Part shown: in pieces, positions 29,238 through 41,679 of the stretch
Numbering within the stretch: position 1 is the first letter of the stretch
Layout: the number at the start of each line of letters is the position of its first letter
Notes under the pieces: model-generated
Database searches by the model: none
Told to the model about the DNA's origin: nothing
Seen by the model: only the letters and a program-made list of their open reading frames with translations
NCBI GenBank assembly: GCA_028280305.1
Contig: JANQMC010000004.1
Coordinates: forward strand, 1-64,000
Length of the DNA stretch: 64,000 nt
Direction of reading: 5' to 3'
DNA from: Pelagibius sp.
GTDB lineage: Bacteria; Pseudomonadota; Alphaproteobacteria; Kiloniellales; Kiloniellaceae
Made by a program: the position numbers and the translations under genes

Positions 29238-31022
29238 TCAAGCGGCCTCGACCTCGTCGAGTTGACGGATGCCGTCCAGAAAACCCTGGACCTCGGACTT
29301 CATGGTTTCCGACTGACGCGCCAACTCGCCCGCCGCCTCCAGAACATCCTTTGCGGAGCTACCGGTTTCCTCGGCCGCAGCGGAAACACCGGAAATATTC
29401 TTGTCGACCGCTGCCGTCCCGGCCGCCGCCTGTTCCACATTGCGGGCGATCTCCTGGGTTGCCGCCGTCTGCTCCTCCACAGCCGAAGCGATACCGGTGG
29501 CGATCTCGCTGATGGTGGTAATGGTGCTGGAAATCTCTTTGATCTTGCCGACCGCACCGCCGGTGGCGGCCTGCATTTCACCAATCTGGCGGGAGATTTC
29601 CTCCGTTGCCTTGGCGGTCTGATTAGCCAGGGACTTCACCTCGTTGGCCACGACGGCAAAGCCCTTACCGGCCTCACCGGCCCTGGCCGCCTCGATGGTG
29701 GCATTCAAGGCGAGCAGGTTGGTCTGCTCGGCAATATCCGAAATGAGCGACATGATCTCGCCGATCCGCTGACCGGCCTCGTCGAGACCCTGCATCTCTT
29801 CATTGGCCGCATCCGCCTGGTTCACTGCGCCCTGTGCTACAGCGGTGGACTGCGCCACCTGATTGCTGATTTCGGCAATGGCGTTGGAAAGCTCCTCGGC
29901 AGCGGCGGCGACGGTCTGTACGTTGGTGGATGCTTCCTGGGACGCCGAGGCGACGGAACCTGATTGCTCGGACGTCTGCTCCGCCGTCGCGGTCAACGAC
30001 CCGGCGGTCGATTGCATCTCGGTCGCAGCCGCTGCGACAGTTTCCAAGACCACCTGGATCTTGTTGTCGAAGTTCCGCGTCAGTTCAGCCTGGCGTTCAA
30101 GACGCTGCTTCTCGCGGGCTTCCTCGACCTTCTGCCGTTCCGCAAGCGCCTTGGCCTCGATGGTGGTCTGGCGAAACACCTCAATCGTCTTCGCCAGTTC
30201 ACCGACTTCATCCTCGGAGTCCGCCTTCAATTCCACCGAGGTATCGCCCTCGGCCAGGGCCTTCACTGTTGCGACCGCGCGGGACAGCGGCTTCGACATA
30301 GCGCTTGAAATGACCCAGCCAAGGCCCAGGCCCAGAACCATCCCGGCAAGAGAAATACCCGCCAGCAGCACAACGGCACGCTTTTCATCCCTCTCTGCCT
30401 TGGTCGCAGCCGCCTGGGTGAAATTTTCCAGCTCGAAGAGCAACGCTTCGATTTCGTGGGTCAGCATATCCTGCTCACCCTCAACCTCTTCGGTTGCTTT
30501 TTCGGCGCGCAGAACCTCGCCAGCCCCGAACAACGCGAAAGCCTCGGCCGCGTGCTCGGCATAGGATTCATGCGCCGCGACAATGTTCGTCAACTGCTCG
30601 GCAACCCTTTCATACTCGGCGCGCTGGTAGTCACCATGCGCCTGACTGATAGCGGTTTCCGCAAATGCAGCAGCTTCCAGCATCTGCGCCTCGACCTTGC
30701 CGTTGATCGCGTTAAAGCGCTCAACCACCGCCTCATAGCGTTCGCTGTCGGTATGTCCCAAGGCCAGCGCCTCCCCAAGGCGCCCAGCGCGTTCGAAAAG
30801 GATCGCCTGTTCCAACTGCAGCACGCTGGCTTCGGTAACGCCGCGGGTCAGGGGCAGATCGATTTCCGCCAATTCGGCAATCTCGGCACCGATGAGATCG
30901 AGCTTCCAAAGTGTGACACCGGCATTTACACCGAGTATGGCAAGCAGGACAGCCACGAGGCCAAGGATCTTGGACCGCAGCTTCAGGTTCTTGAAGGATG
31001 AATGAATTGATAACTTAGGCAT
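29238..31022 (-). CDS. Methyl-accepting chemotaxis protein
   Basis: This inner-membrane chemoreceptor has 594 residues. It shows a first membrane helix at about 18-38, a periplasmic helical sensor region (39-215) rich in Ala and Glu, a second membrane helix at about 217-238, a HAMP domain ([20 protein letters not shown]), then the long cytoplasmic coiled coil with the hairpin tip [20 protein letters not shown]. The sensor region looks like a four-helix-bundle type; its ligand is unknown. No C-terminal CheR-docking pentapeptide is evident. It stands alone, with no che genes nearby. Confidence 0.95.
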   Translation of the reverse strand: MPKLSIHSSFKNLKLRSKILGLVAVLLAILGVNAGVTLWKLDLIGAEIAELAEIDLPLTRGVTEASVLQLEQAILFERAGRLGEALALGHTDSERYEAVVERFNAINGKVEAQMLEAAAFAETAISQAHGDYQRAEYERVAEQLTNIVAAHESYAEHAAEAFALFGAGEVLRAEKATEEVEGEQDMLTHEIEALLFELENFTQAAATKAERDEKRAVVLLAGISLAGMVLGLGLGWVISSAMSKPLSRAVATVKALAEGDTSVELKADSEDEVGELAKTIEVFRQTTIEAKALAERQKVEEAREKQRLERQAELTRNFDNKIQVVLETVAAAATEMQSTAGSLTATAEQTSEQSGSVASASQEASTNVQTVAAAAEELSNAIAEISNQVAQSTAVAQGAVNQADAANEEMQGLDEAGQRIGEIMSLISDIAEQTNLLALNATIEAARAGEAGKGFAVVANEVKSLANQTAKATEEISRQIGEMQAATGGAVGKIKEISSTITTISEIATGIASAVEEQTAATQEIARNVEQAAAGTAAVDKNISGVSAAAEETGSSAKDVLEAAGELARQSETMKSEVQGFLDGIRQLDEVEAA

Positions 31023-31348
31023 AACCTTCTCCGATCAGGATTGCGGCACCCAAGCATGATTGCGTTCTTCTTTTGATATTTTGCGGATGTTTATAATCTT
31101 TATGTGTAGAATCAATTAATTCAATAATATGCTAAAATATATCAATCGGTTCGCTGGTTAAAATAGTCTAAAGCTTCGACCAAACTGGTTGGCGTTTCGA
31201 TCTTCAGCAAGCCGCGACTTCATCCTGCTTCTAACATAACCATCCCCTCTCGACTTGCGGCGTCCGGGGACTATCGCTAGTAAGCACCCCAGCGGCGGCG
31301 GCCAGAGTCCGCTTTCCAACCCACTCCACCGTCCAAGGGATGTTCAAG
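31023..31348. other. Intergenic region between divergent chemoreceptor and kdsA genes
   Basis: This 326-base stretch contains no ORF that I can support. Its chemoreceptor-proximal half (about 31065-31180) is strikingly AT-rich with many TATA/AAT runs, as expected for the promoter region of the chemoreceptor. The kdsA-proximal half returns to high GC. No RNA gene or repeat was recognised. Confidence 0.6.
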
Positions 31349-32203
<855 letters not shown>

Positions 32204-32225
32204 CCGGCGGCAGCGCCCCCATCGT

Positions 32226-33860
<1,635 letters not shown>

Positions 33861-34138
33861 CTATTGAAGCATCACAGGCCCGGAAGCAAGCCTTGCGGAG
33901 CGGTCAAATTCACTTTGCCGCAATGGGGCCGCGAAGGTCGGGAAAGTCGGTGGTAATCCGGGGGCGAAGCGACAGTTACCGAGCGCTTCAATGGCCGTTT
34001 CGGGAAAGACCAGCAGCCGCCGCAGGACGGCCTTCGCGGGCGCACGATATCGCCGCCGCCGAGTCGCCTTGCGTAAAAGCTGGATCTGAAAGCTGCCGTA
34101 CCTGAACGGTCCCGAGTCGGGTCTGCGCTGACTACGCC

Positions 34139-34507
34139 TTACTGGGTCGGGACCGTAGGCTCGGTCGGCACCACCGGGGTGGACTCGACAGGGTCGGACC
34201 CCATCGGCGCCGTATGGGCCGGACCGGGCGGAAGATCATCGACAATCGAGCGGCTCTCGCCGCCACCGCCGGCCAGTATGGTCAAGGTGATGCTGGTGAT
34301 CATGAAGCAGGCGGCCAGGATCGCCGTTGTCCGGGTCAGCAGGTTGGCTGTCCCCCGGCCGGTCAGAAAGCCCCCCATACCGCCGCCGCCGGCACCGCCG
34401 CCGCCACCGCCGATACCAAGGCCGCCGCCTTCGCTCCGCTGCAGCAGCACCACCCCGATCAGCGCCAGGGCCAGGAGAATGTGAACGACGAGAAGTACTT
34501 CCTGCAT
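34139..34507 (-). CDS. secG: Preprotein translocase subunit SecG
   Basis: SecG is the small subunit of the SecYEG channel. The 122-residue protein has two membrane helices (about 1-20, VLLVVHILLALALIGVVLLQ; about 55-78) and between them a very Gly-rich loop after the conserved LLQRSEGGGLG motif. The C-terminal tail is Pro/Thr-rich and poorly conserved. It is upstream of pyrG on the same strand, separated by 287 bases, and downstream of tpiA. Confidence 0.93.
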   Translation of the reverse strand: MQEVLLVVHILLALALIGVVLLQRSEGGGLGIGGGGGGAGGGGMGGFLTGRGTANLLTRTTAILAACFMITSITLTILAGGGGESRSIVDDLPPGPAHTAPMGSDPVESTPVVPTEPTVPTQ

Positions 34508-34687
34508 GCTGTCCGTGCGCTGGGGTCAGCGTCCTTCATGGGCTCGGTGCGTATAGTCGGATCCACGCCGCGCCGAAAACTGTTTCAGGGATATCGCCCC
34601 GGGCTCGGCGCGCCACCCGGAGGGCGGCGACGACAATAACCCTCGACAATTGCGGGCTATGTAATGTCTTCGGCCCGGAAAGACCAG

Positions 34688-34719
34688 AAAAATCCGCCCG
34701 AGAGGGGATTGCCGGGCGG
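34688..34719 (-). terminator. Rho-independent terminator after tpiA
   Basis: On the minus strand CCGCCCG (34713-34719) pairs with CGGGCGG (34694-34700) and is followed by ATTTTTCT. It begins about eight bases beyond the tpiA stop codon. Confidence 0.8.
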
Positions 34720-34727
34720 CGGCAGCT

Positions 34728-35474
34728 TCAGGGGCAACTGGCCGCTATGGCCAGGAAATCCTGGGGTTTCAGGCTGGCACCGCCGACCAGGGCGCCGCCC
34801 ACGTTGCTCTGCGCGAGAAGCTCCGCCGCGTTTTCGGGCTTGACCGAGCCGCCATAGAGGATACGGACCTGATCTGAGCCCTCCCCGACCAAACCGGCCA
34901 ACACACGGCGGATCTCGTTGTGCACCTCGGCAACGTCACCCGGGGTTGCGGTATCGCCCGTGCCGATGGCCCAAACCGGCTCATAGGCCACAACCAGCCG
35001 TTCTGCAGCCATACCGACGGGGACCGAGCCCTTGAGCTGTCGGGCAATCACTGTCAGCGCCTGGCCGGACGACCGCTCGCCGGCGGTTTCGCCGACACAG
35101 ACAATCGGCACCAGCCCGGCGGCCAGCGCCGCTTCCGCCTTGGCCCTGATCAACGCATCACTTTCACCATGGTCGGCGCGGCGCTCGGAGTGGCCCAGGA
35201 TGACGTGACTGCAGCCCAGATCGCGCAGCATCGCGCCGGAAGTATCACCGGTATGCGCGCCGGAGGCCGTCGCGTGGCAGTCCTGTCCGCCAACATGAAT
35301 GCTGGAGCCCCCAAGAATCTCCGCCACAAGCGGGACATGAAGAAAAGGCGGGCAAACCAGCAGCTCGCAGGCGGGACCCGCGGCCTGGCTGCTTGCCTTG
35401 AGGTCTTCGGCCAGGGCTCTGGCGTCAGCCGCCAAGCCATTCATTTTCCAATTGCCGGCAATTAACGGCTTCAT
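34728..35474 (-). CDS. tpiA: Triosephosphate isomerase
   Basis: TpiA interconverts dihydroxyacetone phosphate and glyceraldehyde 3-phosphate. The 248-residue barrel has the N-terminal GNWKMNG with the catalytic Lys, GGQDCHA, the catalytic His in ILGHSERR, the catalytic Glu in [18 protein letters not shown] and the phosphate loop [12 protein letters not shown]. The ATG at 35474 ([10 protein letters not shown]) is the only start giving the family N-terminus. It is divergent from ppiD. Confidence 0.98.
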   Translation of the reverse strand: MKPLIAGNWKMNGLAADARALAEDLKASSQAAGPACELLVCPPFLHVPLVAEILGGSSIHVGGQDCHATASGAHTGDTSGAMLRDLGCSHVILGHSERRADHGESDALIRAKAEAALAAGLVPIVCVGETAGERSSGQALTVIARQLKGSVPVGMAAERLVVAYEPVWAIGTGDTATPGDVAEVHNEIRRVLAGLVGEGSDQVRILYGGSVKPENAAELLAQSNVGGALVGGASLKPQDFLAIAASCP

Positions 35475-35699
35475 CGCTGGCGATTCCCCTTCCAAACGGC
35501 GGATCGCTTTCCTAACACAGGCGTACCCCCCGGCCAATCCCCGCGAGAAAGTGAGCGAAAGCCATAGAAAACCATGGATTTGCGTGTTGCCCGCTGCGGG
35601 GGGCCTTTCTAAACTGCCGCCGCCCTTACCATGCAACACCGGGCCGTGAAATCTGAGCCGCCAGAAAACGGTTCCCACCAAGAGAGTCAGCACCAAGCG

Positions 35700-37604
35700 A
35701 TGAAAAGCCGTAGTCTCCTTGTAAAGATCATGTTGATCCCCCTGTTCGGCCTGTTGATTCTCAGCTTCGCGGTTTGGGGCATCGGCGACATCTTCCGGAC
35801 ACAGGGCCACAACCAGAGCGTCGCAACGGTCGGCGACATGGTGATCGACCAGCAGACCTATGCCCAGGAGCTGTCGCAGGAGATCGCCACTGTAAGCCGC
35901 CGCTTCGGCACTCAGCTGACACCGGAACAGGCCCAGATTTTCGGTATCCCCCAGCAGGTTCTCAACAGGCTTGTAAGCCGCGCGCTGCTCGATGAGATGG
36001 CGTCGCGCATGGGGCTGATCATGACCGAGGAGCAGATGCGGACCGAAATCCTGGAGAACCCGGCTTTCCAGGACGCCACCGGCCGCTTCGACCGCAACCG
36101 CTTCATCCAGGCGCTGCAATTCAGCAACATGAGTGAGGCCGGCTTTCTCCAGATCCTCGGCCGCGACACCAGCCGCCAACAGCTGACCCAGGCCGTCACC
36201 GAGGGAGCGGTTGCCCCGCAAAGCCTGACCCGGCAGCTTTTCGCCTATCGGGAAGAGCGCCGCGTTGCGGACTATGTGGTCCTGGAGAACGGCGATGCCA
36301 GCGCTTTGGGGCAGCCGGATGATGCGGCTATACAGGAGACCTATGAGAGTGCCTCCGCCAGCCTCATGACGCCGGAATTCAAAACTGTGACCCTGGTCCA
36401 CCTTCGGGTGGCCGACGCTGCGGCGGAAATCGCGATATCGGAGGAGGATCTGCTGGCGGAGTTCGAGGCGCGCCGCGAGGAGCTTTCCAAGCCGGAGCGC
36501 CGGGAAGTCACCCAGGCGGTCCTGTCGGACGAGGCAGCGGCTCAGGCCCTTGCCGAGGCGATCGCCGGCGGCGCTGACTTCGCAGCCGCCGCCGAGGAAG
36601 CGACCGGACGCGCGCCAGTCGCATTGGGCCTTGTCGCCAAGGCCGAACTGCCCGCGGCCTTGAGCGATGCTGTCTTCGCGCTTGAATCCGGGGCGACAAG
36701 CGCACCCATCCAGAGTGCCTTCGGTTGGCACGTTGCCCAGGTCGGCGCGGTCGAGCCGGGGGAGGAAGCCGATCTGGAAACCCTACGCGACCAGTTGGAG
36801 CGCGAACTGGCCGACAATCAGGCCATCGATGTGGTGATCGAGCAGGCGAACCGCTACGACGAGGCCATCGCCGGAGGGCTGCCCATCGAGGAGGCCGCCG
36901 GCAACCTGGGAATCCCCTCCCGCCGGATCGCCGCCATCGACCTGCAGGGCCGCGATGCCGAGGGCAACGTGGTGGAGGGCCTGCCGGCCCTGGATCAGTT
37001 CATCGAGGTATTACGGACCACGGCCGAGGGCGACACCAGCCTGTTGACGGAAACGCTGGACGGCGACTACTTCGTCATACGGGTTGACGCCCTTATCGCA
37101 CCGGCGCTCAGGCCGTTGGAAGAGGTCCGCGAGGACGTCGTCAGGCTGTGGCAGGCCCGCGAGCTCGGCCGCATCAGCCAGGAGCGCGCTGAGGCCCTCG
37201 TCGAAAGGCTGGAGGCCGGCGAGGACTTCGCCGCCCTGGCGGAAGCCGAAGGCCTGTCCCTTCAACGCACGGAACCGATCACCCGCTTCGAAAACAATCC
37301 GCAGCGCACGCCGGCCCCGGCATTGTCGCAGCAGCTTTTCGACATCGATCAGGGCGACGTCACCCTGGCGGCAACGCCCGGCAGCCAGATCATCGCGAAG
37401 CTGGAGGAGGTGTTGGGGGCCGATCAGGACGGTCAGCAGGAACGGCTCGACCAGCTTTCAGATCAACTGGAAGCCTCGATCAAGGACGACATCTTCCAGC
37501 AGTTCCTGGGCTCGCTGCAACAGGAACTCGACGTGACGGTCAACCAGCGTCTTGTTGAACAAACCCTGACCGGCGGGCCGTCTTATGCTGGCCAGAACCA
37601 CTAG
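35700..37604 (+). CDS. ppiD: PpiD-like periplasmic peptidyl-prolyl isomerase
   Basis: This membrane-anchored chaperone acts on newly exported proteins. The 634-residue protein has one N-terminal membrane helix (about 9-32, [20 protein letters not shown]), a SurA-N/PpiD-N chaperone domain, and a central parvulin domain (about 265-350) ending [20 protein letters not shown] long acidic helical C-terminal domain follows. The ATG at 35700 gives a short basic cytoplasmic tail before the helix. It lies eight bases before trpE, the usual neighbour in this class. Confidence 0.92.
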   Translation: MKSRSLLVKIMLIPLFGLLILSFAVWGIGDIFRTQGHNQSVATVGDMVIDQQTYAQELSQEIATVSRRFGTQLTPEQAQIFGIPQQVLNRLVSRALLDEMASRMGLIMTEEQMRTEILENPAFQDATGRFDRNRFIQALQFSNMSEAGFLQILGRDTSRQQLTQAVTEGAVAPQSLTRQLFAYREERRVADYVVLENGDASALGQPDDAAIQETYESASASLMTPEFKTVTLVHLRVADAAAEIAISEEDLLAEFEARREELSKPERREVTQAVLSDEAAAQALAEAIAGGADFAAAAEEATGRAPVALGLVAKAELPAALSDAVFALESGATSAPIQSAFGWHVAQVGAVEPGEEADLETLRDQLERELADNQAIDVVIEQANRYDEAIAGGLPIEEAAGNLGIPSRRIAAIDLQGRDAEGNVVEGLPALDQFIEVLRTTAEGDTSLLTETLDGDYFVIRVDALIAPALRPLEEVREDVVRLWQARELGRISQERAEALVERLEAGEDFAALAEAEGLSLQRTEPITRFENNPQRTPAPALSQQLFDIDQGDVTLAATPGSQIIAKLEEVLGADQDGQQERLDQLSDQLEASIKDDIFQQFLGSLQQELDVTVNQRLVEQTLTGGPSYAGQNH

Positions 37605-37612
37605 ACGCCGCC

Positions 37613-39124
37613 ATGCAAACAACGCCCGACTTTGCGGCCTTTGAGGCCGGCTACACGGCTGGCCATGCCCAGGTGGTGCACACCGCCCTGATCGCCGACC
37701 TGGAAACCCCTGTTTCGGCTTTTCTGAAGCTTGCCGAGGGCAAACCCAACTCCTTCCTCTTTGAGTCGGTCGAGGGCGGCTCGATCATCGGACGCTATTC
37801 CTTTCTCGGCATGCGGCCGGACCTGATCTGGCGCTGCCGCGGCACCCGGGCTGAGATCACCCGCCAGGCGCGTTTCGATCCTGAGAGCTTCGAGCCGCTG
37901 GAGGGCGCCGTCATCGACAGCCTGCGCAGCCTGATCGCGGAGAGCCGGATCGATCTGCCGGAGGGATTGCCGCCGATGGCCTCCGGCCTCTTCGGTTACA
38001 TGGGATACGACACCGTCCGGCTGATGGAAGATCTGCCCGACGACAATCCCATGGCGCTGGATGTGCCGGACGGCATGTTCATCCGCCCGACGGTGATAGC
38101 CGTTTTCGACCGCGTGGAAGATCTGGTCACGATTTTCACGCCGGTGTGGCCGCGCGGCGACGTCTCTGCCCGGGCGGCCTATGCCCAGGCCTGCGAACGT
38201 CTGGCGGACGTTGCCCAGGACTTCGAGCGTGCCCTGCCCCAGCGCCGCGATGTCGTCGCCGACCTGGAGGCGCTGCCGGAGCCGAGCTCCAACATGACGC
38301 GTGAGACTTTTCACGCCATGGTAGCCAAAGCCAAGGACTACATCCTGGCGGGCGACATCTTCCAGGCGGTCCTCTCACAGCGTCTTTCCCTACCTTTCAA
38401 ACTGCCGCCCTTTGCGCTCTATCGCGCGCTCAGGCGGCTGAACCCCTCGCCTTTCCTGGTCTTCATCGACTTCGGTGGCTTCGCCATCGTTGCCTCCAGC
38501 CCGGAGATCCTGGTCCGGCTGCGCGACGACACCGTAACCATCCGCCCCATCGCCGGCACCCGTCCCCGCGGTGCGGATGCGGCGGAGGACCGAGCCCTTG
38601 CCGACGACCTGCTGGCCGATCCCAAGGAACTGGCGGAACACCTGATGCTGCTCGACCTCGGGCGCAACGATGTCGGCCGGGTGACAGCGGTCGGCAGCGT
38701 GAAGGTCACCGAGCAGATGGTGATCGAGCTCTACAGCCATGTCATGCACATCGTCTCCAACGTCGAGGGGCGGATCGGCGAAGGCAAGGACGCCATGGAT
38801 GCCCTGGTTGCCGGTTTCCCGGCCGGCACCGTTTCCGGCGCACCCAAGGTGCGGGCGATGGAGATCATCGACGAACTGGAGCCGGAGCGCCGTGGCGTCT
38901 ATGGCGGCTGTGTCGGCTACTTCGGCGCCGGCGGCTCCATGGACACCTGCATCGCGCTCAGGACCGCCGTCGTGAAAGACGACGTCATGCACATCCAGGC
39001 CGGCGGCGGCGTTGTGGCCGACAGCGATCCCGAAGCCGAGTATCAGGAAAGCTGGAACAAGGCCCGCGCCCTGCTGCGCTCCGCCGAAGGGGCGGTGCGC
39101 TTCGCCGCCCGGCGCGGGAACTAG
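37613..39124 (+). CDS. trpE: Anthranilate synthase component I
   Basis: TrpE makes anthranilate from chorismate, using ammonia from TrpG. The 503 residues show the N-terminal feedback-binding segment with FLFESVEGGSIIGRYSF (the LLES-type motif) and the catalytic domain: GDIFQAVLSQRLSLPF, SPEILVRL, PIAGTRPRGADAAEDRALA, MLLDLGRNDVGRV, GTVSGAPKVRAMEIIDELE and the closing IQAGGGVVADSDPEAEYQE. It starts eight bases after ppiD, leaving no room for a leader peptide of its own. Its partner trpG is 17 kb downstream, separated by an accessory block. Confidence 0.98.
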   Translation: MQTTPDFAAFEAGYTAGHAQVVHTALIADLETPVSAFLKLAEGKPNSFLFESVEGGSIIGRYSFLGMRPDLIWRCRGTRAEITRQARFDPESFEPLEGAVIDSLRSLIAESRIDLPEGLPPMASGLFGYMGYDTVRLMEDLPDDNPMALDVPDGMFIRPTVIAVFDRVEDLVTIFTPVWPRGDVSARAAYAQACERLADVAQDFERALPQRRDVVADLEALPEPSSNMTRETFHAMVAKAKDYILAGDIFQAVLSQRLSLPFKLPPFALYRALRRLNPSPFLVFIDFGGFAIVASSPEILVRLRDDTVTIRPIAGTRPRGADAAEDRALADDLLADPKELAEHLMLLDLGRNDVGRVTAVGSVKVTEQMVIELYSHVMHIVSNVEGRIGEGKDAMDALVAGFPAGTVSGAPKVRAMEIIDELEPERRGVYGGCVGYFGAGGSMDTCIALRTAVVKDDVMHIQAGGGVVADSDPEAEYQESWNKARALLRSAEGAVRFAARRGN

Positions 39125-39135
39125 CATAGACCGTC

Positions 39136-39786
39136 ATGGGACAGCTCACCCTCTGGGGACGCCTTTCCTCCTGTAACGTGCAAAAGGCGGTCTGGGTTCT
39201 GGAAGAGCTCGCCCTGCCCTACAAGCGTATCGACGCCGGCGGCGATTTCGGCGGCCTCGACGATCCAGCCTATCGGGCGATGAACCCCCACGGCACCGTG
39301 CCGACCCTTAAAGACGGGGCGACCGTGGTCTGTGACAGCGACGCCATCATCCGCTATCTGGCGGCCAGCTATGGCCGGGGCAGCCTCTGGCCCGATGCGC
39401 CAGCGGAACGGGCGGCGGTGGACCAGTGGCTGGCCTGGGCCAATGCCAGCCTCTACCGCGACTGGATCGACCTCTTCTGGATGTGCGTGCGCACCCCACC
39501 CGAACGCCAGGACGCAGAAGGCATCGAGGCCCGCCGTGCCCGCACCGCCGAACGCTTCACCTTCCTCGACAACGAGCTGGCCAACAGGCCCTTTGTCGCA
39601 GGCCTGGAATTCAGCCTCGCCGACGTCGCCGCCGGCATGACACTTTACCGCTGGTTCGAGATGCCGATTGAGCGTCCGGCCCTGGCGAACCTCGACGCCT
39701 GGCATGACCGTCTGAAACAGCGCCCGCCCTTCCAGGCCGCGGTCTGTGTCCCCTTCGACGAGCTGGTCGGCAAGTTAGCCCATTGA
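39136..39786 (+). CDS. Glutathione S-transferase family protein
   Basis: The 216-residue protein has the thioredoxin-like N-terminal domain (LWGRLSSCNVQKAVWVLEEL with a likely catalytic Ser/Cys near residue 11, the cis-Pro loop PHGTVPTLKDG, and DSDAIIRYLA) and an alpha-helical C-terminal domain (NRPFVAGLEFSLADVAAG motif). The substrate is unknown. It starts 12 bases after trpE, so it may be read through from the ppiD-trpE transcript, and it marks the left edge of the accessory block between trpE and trpG. Confidence 0.93.
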   Translation: MGQLTLWGRLSSCNVQKAVWVLEELALPYKRIDAGGDFGGLDDPAYRAMNPHGTVPTLKDGATVVCDSDAIIRYLAASYGRGSLWPDAPAERAAVDQWLAWANASLYRDWIDLFWMCVRTPPERQDAEGIEARRARTAERFTFLDNELANRPFVAGLEFSLADVAAGMTLYRWFEMPIERPALANLDAWHDRLKQRPPFQAAVCVPFDELVGKLAH

Positions 39787-39890
39787 TTGTATTTGGGTAA
39801 TTTTGATTACCGACTGTTTTTCCTTGCCGGGAATCGCGAATCAGGGTGATAGTTGAAGTCCTGTTTCAACAGCTGAAAGGAGGTGATCCA

Positions 39891-39971
39891 ATGTCTAGTG
39901 AGATTTCGGTGAAGTCTGAGGGCCTTGGATGTTTCATGGGTTTGACGGAGCAGCCTTCTTCCGACTCATGA
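39891..39971 (+). CDS. 26-codon small ORF with a near-maximal Shine-Dalgarno sequence
   Basis: The ORF begins MSSEISVKSEGLGCF and ends TEQPSSDS. It is preceded directly by AAAGGAGGTGATCCA, which is complementary to essentially the whole 3' end of 16S rRNA, much longer than a normal ribosome site. However, there is no spacer between this match and the ATG (the GGAGG core is five to ten bases away, which is fine). The peptide has no recognised family, no membrane segment and no amino-acid run. It may be a real microprotein, a leader ORF with no structural gene behind it, or part of a small RNA that binds ribosomes. Confidence 0.45.
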   Translation: MSSEISVKSEGLGCFMGLTEQPSSDS

Positions 39972-40023
39972 CACCTTCGAAGCGGGGTCCCGTTTCGGGC
40001 CCGTAAGACACACCAGCTCATGG

Positions 40024-40049
40024 GGGGCCGCAGGAATGCGGCCCCTTTT
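40024..40049 (+). terminator. Rho-independent terminator, first of a tandem pair
   Basis: GGGGCCGCA and TGCGGCCCC form a perfect nine-base stem with a GGAA tetraloop, followed by TTTT. It ends the transcript carrying the small ORF at 39891. Confidence 0.85.
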
Positions 40050-40059
40050 GATTCGACTC

Positions 40060-40084
40060 GGGCCGCAGGAATGCGGCCCCTTTT
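40060..40084 (+). terminator. Rho-independent terminator, second of a tandem pair
   Basis: This is a near-exact copy of the previous hairpin 35 bases downstream: GGGCCGCA, GGAA loop, TGCGGCCC, then CTTTT. The duplication suggests a local tandem event or selection for strong termination against the convergent gene. Confidence 0.85.
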
Positions 40085-40110
40085 GCTTCTCAGTGCCCAG
40101 AAGTCCGCGC

Positions 40111-40707
40111 TTAGAAAAGAATCCAGAGAACAGAAGCTGCCAGCAATCCGCCCATCGCCAGATTGAACAGCCGCAGATGGCGCTCGTTCTGCAGCACACG
40201 ATGGATTGCCGCCCCAAAGGTCAGCCAAGCCAGGCAGCTCGGCAACGCCGCCGCCACGAAAACCGCCGCCAGCGAGAAAGCGGCCAAACCGGCGTTCCCC
40301 GCATCGGCCCCCAAATAGGTTGCAGCGGCGCTGGCGGATACCAGCCAGGACTTCGGGTTCACCCATTGAAAAGCGGCGGCGGGCAGGAACCCGAGCGCCC
40401 AGTGCGAAGCCCCGCCGGACTTGCCGTCGGCGCTGGCGATCTTATAGGCCAGCCAGAGCAGAAACACCGCGCCGCCCCACTTGAGCGCTTCCAGCGCGAC
40501 CGGGTTGTCCAGCAACAACCCGCCCAGGCCGAGGGCGACCAGAAACAGCATCAGCCCCATGCCGAGGGACACCCCAAGCACTGTCGGGATGCCGCCGAGA
40601 ATGCCCAGATTGGCGCCTGCCGTGGTCAGCAGAACATTGCTGGGCCCCGGCGTTCCGGCGGCCACCAGGGCGAAAACAAAGAAAGCGATGGCTTGATCGA
40701 TCGGCAT
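40111..40707 (-). CDS. LysE-family amino-acid exporter
   Basis: LysE/RhtB transporters export amino acids or related small molecules. The 198-residue protein has six hydrophobic segments and the family pattern FALVAAGTPGPSNVLLTTAG near residue 12, LKWGGAVFLLWLAYKI in the middle, and AAAFQWVNPKSWLVSAS. The start at ATG 40707 (MPIDQAIAFFV) gives the normal family length. It is divergent from the AraC-type gene at 40828, which is therefore a likely regulator of its expression. Confidence 0.9.
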   Translation of the reverse strand: MPIDQAIAFFVFALVAAGTPGPSNVLLTTAGANLGILGGIPTVLGVSLGMGLMLFLVALGLGGLLLDNPVALEALKWGGAVFLLWLAYKIASADGKSGGASHWALGFLPAAAFQWVNPKSWLVSASAAATYLGADAGNAGLAAFSLAAVFVAAALPSCLAWLTFGAAIHRVLQNERHLRLFNLAMGGLLAASVLWILF

Positions 40708-40827
40708 GGGCTTCGGCTGAAGGAACAAAAGGTGTAAACTGGCTCCATGAGGCTGAAGAACAGCAGATCGGCCGGGCGCGGTCTTGAACGTCCGTGCAGC
40801 GACCGGGACCGGGACGAACAGAGCGAC

Positions 40828-41679
40828 ATGCTGCGGGTTGTCGCCGCCGCCGAGGGGATAGAACTGGTCGAGGCGCGTTTTCGCGGCTACCCCTACAGCC
40901 GTCATCGTCACGACACCTATACGATCTGCCAGACGATCTCCGGGGTTCAGGGGTTCAATTACCGCGGGGCTCATGAACACAGCCTTCGCGGCCAGATCGT
41001 GGTGCTGCATCCTGATGAGGAACATGACGGCCATGCGGGCAACGATGACGGCTTTGCCTATCGCGGCGCCTATGTCGCGCCGGCCCTGATCGCCGAAGCC
41101 ATGGAGGCCCTGACCGGACGCGTCGGCCCCCTGCCCTTCGCCAACGAGGCCGTCAGCAACCGGCCCCGCCTGATGCACGCGCTCAACTATGCCTTCCTGG
41201 CTGAAGCGGCGCCGCTGGCCATCGACAGTCTGCTGCTCTGCTTTGCCGCCGGGGTTTTGGAACTCGACCGCAGCCGCATCGGATCACCACGCCCTGCCGG
41301 TCTGCATCCCGCCGCGGTCGCCAGGGCCCGCGAACTGCTCGATGCTGAGTTTGCCCGCAGTATCCATTCCTCGGAACTCGAGGCCGTCTCCGGGCTCAGC
41401 CGCTTTACCCTGGCGCGCCAGTTTCGCGCCCATGTCGGAACCAGCCCGCATCGCTATCAGATCATGCGCCGCCTTGCCTTTGCCCGGCAGCGGCTGCGTC
41501 AGGGCGACCGCCCCGCCGATGCCGCCGCGGAAGCCGGCTTCGCCGACCAGGCGCACTTCAGCCGCTGGTTCAAGGCAGCCTACGGCCTGACGCCGATGGG
41601 GTTCTTGCGGCTTGAGCGCGCCGGCCGGGTTCTGGGTTCCGAAGGTGGGCTGACAGACGCGCCCCAGCCGGTCGGCTAG
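40828..41679 (+). CDS. AraC-family transcriptional regulator
   Basis: The 283-residue regulator has an N-terminal cupin-type AraC ligand domain (YPYSRHRHDTYTICQTISG; VVLHPDEEHDGHAG) and a C-terminal double helix-turn-helix (SGLSRFTLARQFRAHVGTSP; AAEAGFADQAHFSRWFKAAY). The ATG at 40828 is chosen because it leaves 120 bases for the divergent promoters; a frame-compatible ATG at 40747 would leave only 39 bases. By position it probably controls the lysE-type gene; the ligand is unknown. Confidence 0.88.
   Translation: MLRVVAAAEGIELVEARFRGYPYSRHRHDTYTICQTISGVQGFNYRGAHEHSLRGQIVVLHPDEEHDGHAGNDDGFAYRGAYVAPALIAEAMEALTGRVGPLPFANEAVSNRPRLMHALNYAFLAEAAPLAIDSLLLCFAAGVLELDRSRIGSPRPAGLHPAAVARARELLDAEFARSIHSSELEAVSGLSRFTLARQFRAHVGTSPHRYQIMRRLAFARQRLRQGDRPADAAAEAGFADQAHFSRWFKAAYGLTPMGFLRLERAGRVLGSEGGLTDAPQPVG

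Larger units (their letters stand above)
39787..40110. other. Intergenic region holding a small ORF/RNA unit and twin terminators
   Basis: This 324-base stretch lies between gst (+) and the convergent lysE-type gene (-). In order it contains an AT-rich start (possible promoter, 39787-39830), a hairpin GTTGAA/TTCAAC (39852-39870), the extended ribosome site AAAGGAGGTGATCCA (39876-39890), a 26-codon ORF (39891-39971), a bulged hairpin GGG-T-CCCG/CGGG-CCC (39985-40002), and two near-identical terminators. No tRNA was recognised. Confidence 0.6.

Noticed and set aside
35475..36731. Long open extension upstream of tpiA on the minus strand
   Set aside because: It is antisense to ppiD, has no family features, and tpiA has a clear start at 35474. 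It is an artefact of high GC.
37605..37612. Trp leader peptide attenuator before trpE
   Set aside because: Only eight bases separate ppiD and trpE, and no Trp-codon run or terminator is found there.
39876..39890. Fragment of a 16S rRNA gene 3' end
   Set aside because: Only about 15 bases match the anti-SD tail; the flanks do not resemble 16S rRNA. An extended ribosome-binding site fits better.
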